Below are positions 36,182 to 45,172 of a stretch of DNA of 64,000 nucleotides, piece after piece. How positions within the stretch are numbered: position 1 is the first letter of the stretch; every line of letters begins with the position of its first letter. The stretch is taken from assembly GCA_963204915.1 (NCBI GenBank), contig CAUJHS010000045.1, forward strand, positions 1 to 64,000, given 5' to 3'. A model generated the notes under the pieces. That model saw only the letters and a program-made list of their open reading frames with translations. It was not told the DNA's origin and made no database searches. The position numbers were made by a program, and so were the translations under genes. The DNA comes from Planctomycetota bacterium (GTDB lineage: Bacteria > Planctomycetota > Planctomycetia > Pirellulales > Pirellulaceae).

Positions 36182-37132
36182 TCAGGAAATTCGTCGCAAG
36201 GCGAAGCCGTGAAGGCGAAACGGGATCAATCCGCCCAGCAAGACGCCAAACACTCCGCCATGATAGACCGAAAACATCAACAGATAAGCGCCTCCCACGT
36301 AAAAACCGGCCGCCATGGTCAAGGCAAGCGAGAACGCGATCGCAAGGAAACTGAACAACAAGCCGACCACCAGGCCGGCGAACCAAGGATCGCGCGCTCC
36401 CACGCCAATCCAGAGTGCGGGAAGCGAGTAAAACGCGCTGACTGAGGCGACAAACACGAACAGAATCGCCGCTTGAAGCCAGTCCTCCAAATCCGGCTCG
36501 CTTTCCCAGGCCATGCCTACGCGCGCGGCGCCAAGCACCACTGCGGCCCCTGCCGTTGCACCTAGCAAATGAAGAACGCGAAACTGGTATCCCGGCGATG
36601 ACGACCGATTCGACTGCGACGCGGCCGGCGCCATCCGGCGTCTGCCGAACAGCCGCACCGTCCACGCGGGCGCCTGCGCCGCGCAAAACATCAGCGGGAG
36701 CAGCAAGAGCAAACCTTCCGGTTGTCCGCCGGGCATGAAGTCGTCGTACAGGTCGCCCAGGGGAAGGATCGCCAGAACTACGGCAAGGAACATCAAAAGA
36801 AACAGGGCGGGAAGCCGCCAGACTCCCGGCTCCGGCCCGAGCGCCGCCCACAAGGCGAATAACAGGAATTGCCCTAGTCCCGCGCCGGCCAGCGCAATCA
36901 TGGCCACGGCGGCTGGAAGGCTGTTCCAGTCAACTAAGGAGCTCCAGGCGAAACCAGCCAGAAGATCGAGCGTAAACAGTGTGATTAAGATTGGCGCATG
37001 CGGAATCCAAGCGGAGTCGGCGGCAGGTTCGCCAGGCGCCACGGAGTGCGCCTCCTCCGCGGGCGGCGTGTTGGACGCAAACTCCATGGCTGCCTTCGCG
37101 GTCGGAGTTAGCGCAGGGCCGGCGTTGCCCAT
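36182..37132 (-). CDS. Uncharacterised membrane protein, tandem paralogue
   Basis: 316 residues from the ATG at 37132; a GTG at 37141 is possible. A polar N-terminus of about 50 residues precedes seven to eight hydrophobic segments. Its core helix phrase FRVLHLLGATAGAAVVLGAAR matches the gene at 35236-36156. It starts 50 bases after the dnaE stop on the same strand, which suggests read-through from dnaE. No recognisable domain; function unknown. Confidence 0.7.
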   Translation of the reverse strand: MGNAGPALTPTAKAAMEFASNTPPAEEAHSVAPGEPAADSAWIPHAPILITLFTLDLLAGFAWSSLVDWNSLPAAVAMIALAGAGLGQFLLFALWAALGPEPGVWRLPALFLLMFLAVVLAILPLGDLYDDFMPGGQPEGLLLLLPLMFCAAQAPAWTVRLFGRRRMAPAASQSNRSSSPGYQFRVLHLLGATAGAAVVLGAARVGMAWESEPDLEDWLQAAILFVFVASVSAFYSLPALWIGVGARDPWFAGLVVGLLFSFLAIAFSLALTMAAGFYVGGAYLLMFSVYHGGVFGVLLGGLIPFRLHGFALRRIS

Positions 37133-37182
37133 CGGGGCCACGACTTCGAAACCGGCAACCTGGCGGAATCGAAATTCCTCAC

Positions 37183-40100
37183 TTAGTTCATTTCGGCGCG
37201 CCGGCGGCCGCGTTGCCCGTTCCCGCTGGGAGGGCTGGGTTTGGGCGCTTCGGTAATCAATTGCAGGTTGCCGGGGCCAAGCAAGTCGTCGACACGGGCG
37301 CGTAGCTCGTCATTCACGTTCACGCGGTACTTGGCCGCCGCAAGCCGCACGTGCGTGCCGTTTTCCAAAGCGAGAACGAGTTGCACCTCGCCGTCGCCGG
37401 GGTAAAAGCGGATGATCTCGCGGAGTTTCGCGAGGCTGCCGACGCCGTGGCGCTGTTCGTCGATGCGGATCTTCACGCCCCGGGTGCAGCGAGACTCCAT
37501 CTCGGCCAGGGCGATCAACTCATTGCAGATGATGTTGCATTCGTCGCCGCCGCCCCGCCGGTCCACCGCGCCGCGCAAGATGAGCACCGCATCGGGTTGC
37601 AACAAGTGGCCGAACTTGGCGAACTCCTCGGGCCAGATGATGCAGCGCACCGCGCCGTCTTTGTCTTCCAGGTCGAAGTTGGCGTACTTCGTATGCGTTT
37701 GGCCGGGACGGAGCTTACGAATGTGCGCCGGCTTGATGGCCGACACCATGCCGCCGAGCACCACTTCGCCCCGCGCGGGCACGCCGCCCAGTTGCGTTGT
37801 CTTGTGGGTGCAAAACGTTTCGAGGGCCTTCTCATACTCGGCCAGCGGATGGCTGGAGAGGTAGAAGCCCAGTACTTCCTTTTCCATCAACAGGCGTTCG
37901 CGCTCTTCGAACTCGGGCATGTCGGGCAGTTCGGCCGAGGGACGCGCCGCCGTGGTGGTTTCTTCTTCATCGAACCCGCCGAACAAGTTCTTTTGCCCCG
38001 CGCGGCGGTCGGCCAACGCCTTGGCGCCGGCTTGCATGGCCTTCTCCACCACGGTCATCAGTTGCTTGCGTTTGGCCCCGAAGCAGTCCATAGCGCCCGC
38101 TTTAACGAGCGTTTCAATGGTCGAACGGCCGCAGCCTTGCGGATCGACCCGTTCGCAAAAGTCGAAAATGTCGGTAAACAGACCGCCGTTGCGGCGTGCG
38201 GCTTCGATCACTTCGGAGGCCGAACCGCCGCACCCTTTGACCGCCGCCAGGCCAAAGAAGATCTTGCCGTCCTTCACGGTGAAATCCGCTTCGGACGTGT
38301 TCACGCTGGGCGGCGCCACCTCGATGCCCATACGTGCGCAATCCTCCAAGTGCTCGACCATGGCGTCTTTGCGCTTAAAGTTGCGGCCGGGAATATCGCC
38401 TGAGAGCAACGCCGCCATGAACTCCACCGGGTAGTGCGCCTTCAGATACGCCGTTTGATACGCGACCAGCGCGTACGCCGTGCTGTGCGACTTATTAAAC
38501 CCGTACCCCGCGAACTTGACGATGAGATTCCAGATTTCGTCGGCTTCGTTCTTGGCGAGGCCGTTCTCTTTGGCGCCCGCGATGAACTGCTCGTAGTTTT
38601 GCTGGATCAGCGATTCTTTCTTTTTGCTGATCGCTTTGATGCACGTGTACGCGGCGGCCAGCGGAATCTTTCCCAGCCGGTTCAGAATGCGCATGATCTG
38701 CTCTTGGTAGACCATGACTCCGTACGTTTCATTTAAAACATCTTCAAGAACTTGATGCTTGTATTCGGCTTGCTTGCGGCCATGTTTAATGGCCACGTAG
38801 TCTTCGACCATGCCGCCTTCCAACGGGCCTGGGCGGTACAAGGCGTTCGTCGCGATGATGTCGTGAAAGGCGTCGGGCTTCATCTTCTGGAGCAAGTCGC
38901 GAATGCCGCCGCTTTCCAGTTGGAACACGCCTTTGGTTTCGCCGCGCTGGAGCAGCTCGAACGTCTTTTTGTCATCCAGCGGAAGTTTGAGAATGTCGAG
39001 GTCTTTCCCCGTGGTTTGCTTGATCAGGTCGATCGCGCGGCGGAGGATCGTCAAGTTGCGCAGGCCGAGGAAGTCCATCTTCAACAGGCCGGCGGCTTCC
39101 ACGTCGCCCATCGACCACTGGGTGATGATGTCGTCCTTGCCCGTCACTTTGCCCAGCGGCACGTACTCGGTCAGCGGCTTGTCGGCGATCACCACCGCCG
39201 CGGCGTGCGTGCCCACATTGCGGGCGAGACCTTCAATCTTGCGCGCAAAATCGAGCAGTTCGCGAATTTCGCCGTCGGTCTCGTAGGTCTTCTTGAGGTC
39301 TTCGCTTTTCTCCAACGCCTCGTCCAGAGAGATGCCAAGCTCCTCGGGGACCATTTCGGTCACCTGATTGACGCGAGCCAACGGAATGCCGAGCGCCCGG
39401 CCCACGTCTTTAATTGCGGCGCGGGCCGCCAAAGTGCCAAAGGTCCCAATCTGGGCGACGTTCGCTTCGCCGTACTTTTCCTTGACGTAACGAATGATTT
39501 CGCCGCGCCGTTCTTTGCAAAAGTCGATGTCGATATCGGGCGCCTCGCGGCGGTTCTCATCCAGGAACCGCTCGAAGAGCAAGTCGTACTTAATCGGGCA
39601 AACGTGGCTCAAATAGAGCGCGTAGCACACGATCGCCCCCACGCCGCTGCCGCGGGCCGTGGCCGGTATGCCGAGCCGACGCGCCTCGCGCACGAAGTCC
39701 CATACGATGAGAAAGTAATTCGGGAACCCCAACTTGCTGATGCACGAAAGCTCGCGGTTGAGCCGATCCATCACCTGCTTAGATAGCTCGCCGTTCTCCC
39801 AGCGTTCCGGCTCGTCGGCGTAACGTTCTTTCAGACCTTGAATGCACAATTCGCGCAGGAAATCTTCGGCGGTCTTCTCTTGCGGAATGGGGTACGTGGG
39901 AAAATGTCGCTTGCCCAATTCGAGGTCGATGTGAACCGAGTCGGCAATTTCTTGACTGCGGGCGACGGCGTCTTCCAGGCCGGGAAACTTTTCGTACATC
40001 TCTTCGGGACTGCGAAGATAGTACTGGTTCCCGTCCATCTTCATCCGCGTGCTGTCGGTGCGGAACTTGCCGGTGTTGATGCACAGCAGAATGTCCTGCG

Positions 40101-40770
40101 CGTCGGCGTCTTCGCGATCGACGTAGTGCGTGTCGCTGGTGGCCACCACGGGAATACCCAAACGGTTGGCCACTTCAACCGCGCCTTCCATGGCCAGGCG
40201 TTGAATTTCCACGCCGTTGTTCATCACTTCAATGAAGTAACGATCTCCAAACAGTTGGTGAAACCACTGCGCGGTTTCGTAGGCTTCTTTCAAATGATCG
40301 TCCGAGCCGACGCCGCGCAAGATGCCGCGGCTGAACTCGCTGGAGACGCAGCCCGACAGGCAGATGATCCCCTCGTGGTGGCGTTCGAGCAATTCCTTGT
40401 CGATACGCGGCTTGAAGTAAAAGCCTTCCAAGTAGGCCGCCGACGCAAGCTTCACCAGGTTTTTGAAACCGGTCCGGTCTTTCGCGAGCAGCGTGAGGTG
40501 GTAACTGGCCTCTTTCATGCTGCCGGCGCTTTTTTCGAACCGGCTGCCCGGCGCGATGTAGGCTTCGCACCCGATGATGGGGTTAATGCCGGCCGATTTC
40601 GCTTCGCGGTAAAACTGCAACGCCCCGTGCAGGTTGCCATGGTCGGTCAAAGCCAAGGCGTTCATGCCGTGGTTTTTACAACGCTCGACCAGTTTTTCGA
40701 TCGGCCCGGCCCCGTCCAACAAGCTGAAATGACTATGACAATGCAGATGAACGAACGATCGCTGACTCAT
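37183..40770 (-). CDS. dnaE: DNA polymerase III alpha subunit (replicative polymerase)
   Basis: 1195 residues, the normal length for DnaE1. Seen in order: PHP domain starting at residue 6 (HLHCHSHFSLLDG) with ALTDHGNLHG, so its metal-binding site looks complete; the palm with TARGSGVGAIVCYAL and the catalytic aspartates in PDIDIDF; fingers with GVFQLESGGIRDLL and VYQEQIMRI; helix-hairpin-helix (AAVKGCGG); and a C-terminal OB domain (KTTQLGGVPARGEVVLGGMVS). Catalytic core of the replisome. The final 25 residues are basic and Gly/Pro-rich, a small lineage extension. No strong ribosome site is visible before the ATG. Confidence 0.97.
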   Translation of the reverse strand: MSQRSFVHLHCHSHFSLLDGAGPIEKLVERCKNHGMNALALTDHGNLHGALQFYREAKSAGINPIIGCEAYIAPGSRFEKSAGSMKEASYHLTLLAKDRTGFKNLVKLASAAYLEGFYFKPRIDKELLERHHEGIICLSGCVSSEFSRGILRGVGSDDHLKEAYETAQWFHQLFGDRYFIEVMNNGVEIQRLAMEGAVEVANRLGIPVVATSDTHYVDREDADAQDILLCINTGKFRTDSTRMKMDGNQYYLRSPEEMYEKFPGLEDAVARSQEIADSVHIDLELGKRHFPTYPIPQEKTAEDFLRELCIQGLKERYADEPERWENGELSKQVMDRLNRELSCISKLGFPNYFLIVWDFVREARRLGIPATARGSGVGAIVCYALYLSHVCPIKYDLLFERFLDENRREAPDIDIDFCKERRGEIIRYVKEKYGEANVAQIGTFGTLAARAAIKDVGRALGIPLARVNQVTEMVPEELGISLDEALEKSEDLKKTYETDGEIRELLDFARKIEGLARNVGTHAAAVVIADKPLTEYVPLGKVTGKDDIITQWSMGDVEAAGLLKMDFLGLRNLTILRRAIDLIKQTTGKDLDILKLPLDDKKTFELLQRGETKGVFQLESGGIRDLLQKMKPDAFHDIIATNALYRPGPLEGGMVEDYVAIKHGRKQAEYKHQVLEDVLNETYGVMVYQEQIMRILNRLGKIPLAAAYTCIKAISKKKESLIQQNYEQFIAGAKENGLAKNEADEIWNLIVKFAGYGFNKSHSTAYALVAYQTAYLKAHYPVEFMAALLSGDIPGRNFKRKDAMVEHLEDCARMGIEVAPPSVNTSEADFTVKDGKIFFGLAAVKGCGGSASEVIEAARRNGGLFTDIFDFCERVDPQGCGRSTIETLVKAGAMDCFGAKRKQLMTVVEKAMQAGAKALADRRAGQKNLFGGFDEEETTTAARPSAELPDMPEFEERERLLMEKEVLGFYLSSHPLAEYEKALETFCTHKTTQLGGVPARGEVVLGGMVSAIKPAHIRKLRPGQTHTKYANFDLEDKDGAVRCIIWPEEFAKFGHLLQPDAVLILRGAVDRRGGGDECNIICNELIALAEMESRCTRGVKIRIDEQRHGVGSLAKLREIIRFYPGDGEVQLVLALENGTHVRLAAAKYRVNVNDELRARVDDLLGPGNLQLITEAPKPSPPSGNGQRGRRRAEMN

Positions 40771-40937
40771 GAATGCCGCATCCGGTCAGGATTAGAAAAG
40801 TGATATACCCCTTGCCTGTCATTGTACAGCCGTTCACGAACCTGCGGTAGCGCAATTGCGCTCCCGCATTTCGCAGCAACGGGCCCAAGGGGCGCCTGTT
40901 CAAATCGCGTCGAACGTTGAACAACGAGGCGCGAGGC

Positions 40938-42428
40938 TTAGGGCTCGTCCTTCGGACCCGGCGGGGCTTTTTCGGCGGGGGTGACGCCTTGCACCGGTTC
41001 GGCGGGGGGAGGCTCCGGCGGCGCTTCGGGTTTGGCGCGAACGGTCAGGGCGGCCAACTCGCCTTGTCGGGCGAAGTCGATCGCTTCGGCCAGAATGCGC
41101 GCGGTCTCTTGCGAAGCGTGGAAGCCCTTCGAGTTCTCCGCGTAGATAAAATCGAGCCTCCATTGCGCTCGGCGCTGCAGGTCCCAGGCTTCCTTCAGTT
41201 GCGGCTCTTCGGCGCCGGCGGTTTTCGCGGCGGCGATGGCGTCGACCATTTCGGTGTACGCCGTCGCAGCGCGATCGATCAAAGCCCGAGTTTTGTCTTG
41301 AATGTTGTGCGCCCGGTTCAAGAGTTCTTCTTCGGAAATCCGGTGACAGGTTTGGCAAGCGCGGGCGATGTTCAATAACGGGCTGCGCACGTGGTGATCG
41401 GAAACTTTCATCGCTCCCACGCGCACATACGGCATGTGGCAGTCGGCGCACGATACGCCGCTGCGAGCATGAATGCCTTGGCTCCATAGCTCAAACTCCG
41501 GATGCTGCGCCTTGAGCACCGGAGCGCCGGTCACGCCATGCGTGAAGTCAATGTGGCCGTCCTCTTCGTAGTACTTCTCGATTTCTTCAACTTTAATGCC
41601 GTTGGCCCAAGGATACGTCAGCGTTTTTTGCTCGCCTTTGAAGTAATACTCCACGTGGCATTGGGCGCAAACGAAGGTGCGCATTTCCTGCCGGGTCGCG
41701 TCGCGATTCACGTCGTAATCTTCCACGCCTTGATGCGCCTTGAGCGCCTTGATGCCGTTGAGAAACCCAGGCCGGGTGATGCGCAGTTGCATCGTTTCCG
41801 GATCATGACAGTCGATGCAACTGAGCGGATGTTGCACCAGCAGGTCGCCATGCTCGTCTTTGAGATTGCGGGCTTCGGTATACGGCATGGCGTTCACTTT
41901 CATAAAGCCCTCCATGACGTCTCCGTCGCCCACGTGCCGATACACCGGAAGCACCGAGGCATGGCAGTGCAAACACGCTCCGGGCTGAGGTCGCTTCAGC
42001 ACGCGTTCGGTATGTTCCTGATCCAACAGCATGTGGGCGTGACCGCGCGCTTCGCGATAGTCGAGCGAAAACGCATAGCCCGAGAATAGCGTTTTAAGCC
42101 AAGGGTCTTTGACCAGCAACTGCTCCGGCACGGCGTCGCTGCCGCCGTAGCGCGTCCGCTGGTAATCGACCGTGCGCAAATAACTGTGGTACTGGTGCGG
42201 CCAGTTGGCGCCCCAGGTTTTGGGGTCAATCGTCGCTTCGGTTACTTCCACCGAGCGAAAATACGGCGTTTGCGCTTCCTGTTTTCGCTGGAAAATGCTC
42301 ACCAAGAGCGCGGCAGCGAGAAATGTCAGCACGGCCGTGACCACGGTCAACGTAACCAAAGCGCGCGTACTCCAGCGACGAGGGCGTGGAGCAGGCGCCG
42401 CAGAATCCGGGGCGGGATGAGTGCTCAT
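40938..42428 (-). CDS. nrfA: Ammonia-forming cytochrome c nitrite reductase, catalytic subunit
   Basis: 496 residues from the ATG at 42428. NrfA reduces nitrite to ammonium with six electrons. Five heme motifs: CLHCH (152), CIDCH (204), CAQCH (254), CADCH (327) and CQTCH (358). The first, which in most NrfA is CxxCK and gives the active-site heme a lysine ligand, is CxxCH here; His-type NrfA variants are known. The signature QHPEFELW...GVSCADCHMPY is intact. One N-terminal membrane segment (about 22-45) anchors or exports it. The C-terminus is a Pro/Glu/Ala tail of about 40 residues. Downstream of nrfH by 157 bases, on the same strand. Confidence 0.95.
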   Translation of the reverse strand: MSTHPAPDSAAPAPRPRRWSTRALVTLTVVTAVLTFLAAALLVSIFQRKQEAQTPYFRSVEVTEATIDPKTWGANWPHQYHSYLRTVDYQRTRYGGSDAVPEQLLVKDPWLKTLFSGYAFSLDYREARGHAHMLLDQEHTERVLKRPQPGACLHCHASVLPVYRHVGDGDVMEGFMKVNAMPYTEARNLKDEHGDLLVQHPLSCIDCHDPETMQLRITRPGFLNGIKALKAHQGVEDYDVNRDATRQEMRTFVCAQCHVEYYFKGEQKTLTYPWANGIKVEEIEKYYEEDGHIDFTHGVTGAPVLKAQHPEFELWSQGIHARSGVSCADCHMPYVRVGAMKVSDHHVRSPLLNIARACQTCHRISEEELLNRAHNIQDKTRALIDRAATAYTEMVDAIAAAKTAGAEEPQLKEAWDLQRRAQWRLDFIYAENSKGFHASQETARILAEAIDFARQGELAALTVRAKPEAPPEPPPAEPVQGVTPAEKAPPGPKDEP

Positions 42429-42585
42429 GGTGCTTACAACAAAAAAGGATCTTTGAAAATGACTTCCGTGGTTACCCAACCGCCCTCACGTCACTCACGG
42501 CCGCCGTTGGCGGAAACCGTGGCCTGCGATGCTTCGCCGGGCGCTTGCCCACGTGTTGGTTTCGCGCAGACCGGCGGAGCAGCGG

Positions 42586-43122
42586 TCATCGTGCGGCTCC
42601 GTGACCGACGCCCGCATGGCAATGCACGCACGACATGGCTTCGTCCGGATCGACCACAAACATTTCATGCGTCACCGTCTCATGACAGTTCACGCAGTTA
42701 TGCTGCAAAATGCGCGAGTTGCGCCGATTGATTTGAATGGGCTCGTGAAAATCTTGAAACGTAAAGGCCCAGGAATGGCGGAAGCCGTTATCCGCCTTGG
42801 CGATGTACTTGGGAATGAACTCATGCGGCAGATGGCAGTCGACACATCCCGCCACGGCATGATGACTGCTATGGGTCCACGAGTCGTACTGCGGCTGCAT
42901 GATGTGACAATTCACACACGCCCGCGGATCGGTGCTAAAGTACGACGTTCCTTCGCCGTAATCAAAGGTGAAGGCCCCCACGCCAAGCAGAGAGCCGGTG
43001 AACATGGCGGCCCATAGCCCTACGCCTCCTAGCCGGACCCACATAGCGGCATGCTCCCGAGATGAAAATCCAAAGCGACGGCCGAGCCACGCCGTGGTGC
43101 GCTCTCTGAACCAATCCAGCAA
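42586..43122 (-). CDS. nrfH: Cytochrome c nitrite reductase small subunit (tetraheme quinol dehydrogenase)
   Basis: 178 residues. NrfH takes electrons from menaquinol and passes them to NrfA. Seen: one N-terminal membrane helix (about 26-52) and four heme motifs, CVNCH (with the following IMQ methionine that ligates heme 1), CVDCH, CVNCH and CVHCH. The [20 protein letters not shown] segment between hemes 2 and 3 is the NapC/NirT-family quinol-site region. Gene order nrfH-nrfA is the usual one. Confidence 0.95.
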   Translation of the reverse strand: MLDWFRERTTAWLGRRFGFSSREHAAMWVRLGGVGLWAAMFTGSLLGVGAFTFDYGEGTSYFSTDPRACVNCHIMQPQYDSWTHSSHHAVAGCVDCHLPHEFIPKYIAKADNGFRHSWAFTFQDFHEPIQINRRNSRILQHNCVNCHETVTHEMFVVDPDEAMSCVHCHAGVGHGAAR

Positions 43123-43317
43123 TTTCCGGACCGGTTGTTCGGGAACAATGTAGCACTAAAACCGCCTGTCGATCAATGCACCTCTCGCAAAGAGGGAGCC
43201 TCCGCGCGGCTGCCGCATGGCGCGGCGCACCCGATGAGCCAGGCGATTCTTTCCGCTTTCAAAAACGTCATGTTCAATTGCCCCACCAGGGCCGCCGGAT
43301 GGCACAGGCCGGGGGCG

Positions 43318-43881
43318 TTACTCCGCCGCGGACAGTTCGACCGGCATGGCGATGATCAGCCCCGCAGTGCGGTCGTGCGTGCTGGTGCGGCTGGGCACGT
43401 GGCATTTGAGACAATCGGACCCGAGCGTGATGGGCCCGGCCCGGCGATACATGCCTTGTTCCATTTGCTCGAATTCGTCGGCGCCAGCCGTGAGCGCTTT
43501 AACGGCGCCCTTTTCGAAGTCCGTTTCGGCGGTGTGATCGGCGTTCATCGCTTGGGCGTTCACCGCGATCCAACGCAGCTCGACCTTTTGCCGGTTCGCC
43601 ATTTCGCGAAACACTTTTTTCAAGGTCGAAGCCGGCAGCAACAACCCTTCGTCTTCGCGGTAATACTCATGATGCACAATTTGCAGCGTGGCGTGAACCG
43701 CTTCATGCAGCAACCGCGCTCGATGGCGCGCTTCCTCGACCGACGTCGCCGGGGTTGCTTGGGAAGCGTTTTCCTTCACGGGCTTTTCCGCCGGCGGCGC
43801 AGCACCCGCGCCGCGCACGACAAGCCCTACAACGGCGCCAAGCATCAACAGCGCAGCAACGACAACCGGGGTTCGCTTCAT
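43318..43881 (-). CDS. Exported c-heme protein with DUF3365 (Tll0287-like) domain
   Basis: 187 residues. Signal peptide of about 28 residues, then a PAS-like sensor/electron-transfer fold with a single c-type heme motif DCLKCH near residue 157. The domain is found as a free periplasmic heme protein or as a sensory domain; here it is free. AAG GAA before the ATG gives a ribosome site. It lies 195 bases upstream of nrfH on the same strand, so it may be the first gene of a three-gene nitrite reductase operon and serve as an electron carrier or sensor; that role is inference. Confidence 0.85.
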   Translation of the reverse strand: MKRTPVVVAALLMLGAVVGLVVRGAGAAPPAEKPVKENASQATPATSVEEARHRARLLHEAVHATLQIVHHEYYREDEGLLLPASTLKKVFREMANRQKVELRWIAVNAQAMNADHTAETDFEKGAVKALTAGADEFEQMEQGMYRRAGPITLGSDCLKCHVPSRTSTHDRTAGLIIAMPVELSAAE

Positions 43882-43989
43882 GAGGTTTCCTTCAGAATGG
43901 CCTAGGAAGGTGGGTTTGTTCGAAGGCGGGCCTTAACTCAGGTACGTCTTACGCAGGCAACGGCGCCGTGCGAGGCGAACAACGAATTA

Positions 43990-44003
43990 GGATCAGTTTA
44001 TCC
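43990..44003. promoter_or_regulatory. GGAT-N6-ATCC inverted repeat upstream of the nrf operon
   Basis: Candidate operator about 110 bases upstream of the DUF3365 gene. It only loosely resembles an FNR site (TTGAT-N4-ATCAA) because the central bases differ. Confidence 0.25.
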
Positions 44004-44199
44004 AATTTTACTCCGTCGCGACACCGCATGCCTAGATCATTTCACACGAGTCGCGGATGCTTTTGCAAACTGCCGCCATGAGCCGATGCACGCTAGCTTT
44101 CGGCTGGCGTGTCGGTTGGGTGAGGAAGCAAGAATCAAACGCGAGCGAGCGCCGGCTAGCGCGTAGCTCGTTGAGGTGTGCTGACCTCTTCCGTGTGGT

Positions 44200-44218
44200 C
44201 CACTCGCTCTGTGAGTGG
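44200..44218. repeat. Hairpin CCACTC-N7-GAGTGG
   Basis: A perfect six-base inverted repeat with a seven-base loop. With the GAGGT/ACCTC hairpin about 25 bases before it, it makes a locally structured stretch. No T-run follows, so it is not a classical terminator. Confidence 0.4.
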
Positions 44219-44393
44219 TTTCCGGCACTCGCGGAGCGATTGCGCCACATTGGGGGCGTCACACTTGCGTGAAACGCGCTCTAGTTCCAAGGCCCCACGA
44301 GGATCACGCGAGGCGACAACTTCCTGATCGCGCGTTGGTCGCCTCCCGTCGGGTCCGCGTTCCTCCGTAGCGCGGCCTTGCGTTATGACGATT

Positions 44394-45116
44394 TCAAACA
44401 GCGGCCAGCGAAGCTTCCAATTCAATCGCACGCGGAAACAGAATGTTGTTCTCTTTATGCACGTGAATATGCATGTTTTGTTCGAGTTCCCGCAAACCCT
44501 CGAGCATGGCCCGATACGTGTTGCACGCCTCCGCTGGCGGTTGATACTCGTGCGTCAACACGCGCATCCGGTCGAGCGCGTCGCCAGCGTGGTCGTGTTC
44601 GAACTCCATCATGCGGATCGGATTCGCCACCGTTCCAAACGGAAACGCGGGCTGGGAAGAAGCCTGCTCCAGTTGCCGTATGGCCGGAAACAAAATGCGT
44701 TCTTCCTTGAACATGTGCGGTTCAAGTTCGTTGCGCAGCGCGACGAATGTGGTTTGCACCTCGCGCAGTTCGGAGTGGTTCGCACCGTGCACCTGGGCTA
44801 CCTTGTCTACAATCGCCCCCAGGCGCGGCAACTCGGTCTTGAGGTACGCGTGATGCGTTTGTTCGATATTGTCGCACAGGGCCGCGAGGGAAGCATTGGT
44901 CCAGTCGCCCGCATCTTCCGGAACGGGCGTTTGCGCCGCTTCTTCCATCTGGCGCAGCACTTGTTCTGGATCGAGATTGCGGCCTCGACAGGCGTCCTCG
45001 AGCGCCACGCCGCCGCCGCAGCAATAGTCGATCTTGAGCGATTCAAACAACCGCGAAAGTTGCGGGTGCTGGGCGACCCATTGGCCCACGGTCGATTGTA
45101 GGTTTAAGGAATTCAT
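44394..45116 (-). CDS. ric: Iron-sulfur cluster repair di-iron protein (Ric/ScdA/YtfE family)
   Basis: 240 residues from the ATG at 45116, which follows GGAGGAG. N-terminal DUF542 domain with VGQWVAQHPQLSRLF and the CCGGG motif (DYCCGGGVALEDAC), then a hemerythrin-like four-helix bundle with the expected His/Glu iron ligands (QTHHAYLKTELP, EPHMFKEERILFPAI, EFEHDHAGDALDRM, HIHVHKENNILFP). Ric proteins repair iron-sulfur clusters damaged by nitric oxide or peroxide. Position next to nrfHA and an Rrf2 regulator fits protection against NO released during nitrite reduction. It lies 56 bases after the class V aminotransferase gene on the same strand. Confidence 0.93.
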   Translation of the reverse strand: MNSLNLQSTVGQWVAQHPQLSRLFESLKIDYCCGGGVALEDACRGRNLDPEQVLRQMEEAAQTPVPEDAGDWTNASLAALCDNIEQTHHAYLKTELPRLGAIVDKVAQVHGANHSELREVQTTFVALRNELEPHMFKEERILFPAIRQLEQASSQPAFPFGTVANPIRMMEFEHDHAGDALDRMRVLTHEYQPPAEACNTYRAMLEGLRELEQNMHIHVHKENNILFPRAIELEASLAAV

Positions 45117-45172
45117 CAACTCTCCTCCGGTAGGTAACAAAAAACGCTCCGCCTGGCGTGAGGATCCTGCGT

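Larger units (their letters stand above)
43882..44393. other. 512-base non-coding region between the heme protein and ric
   Basis: No convincing gene. It holds an inverted repeat GGAT-N6-ATCC at 43990-44003, two adjacent hairpins (GAGGT-GTGCTG-ACCTC near 44173 and CCACTC-N7-GAGTGG at 44200-44218) and an open minus-strand frame (44032-44262) whose translation looks unlike a protein. It may hold the nrf operon promoter and a structured RNA. Confidence 0.45.

Noticed and set aside
37351-40803. Three long plus-strand frames (about 320-350 residues) over dnaE
   Set aside because: All antisense to a complete dnaE; composition follows the GC bias.
44032-44262. Minus-strand frame in the non-coding stretch upstream of nrf
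   Set aside because: Looks like low-complexity translation of a structured region; no start site or family signature. Kept only as part of the non-coding region.
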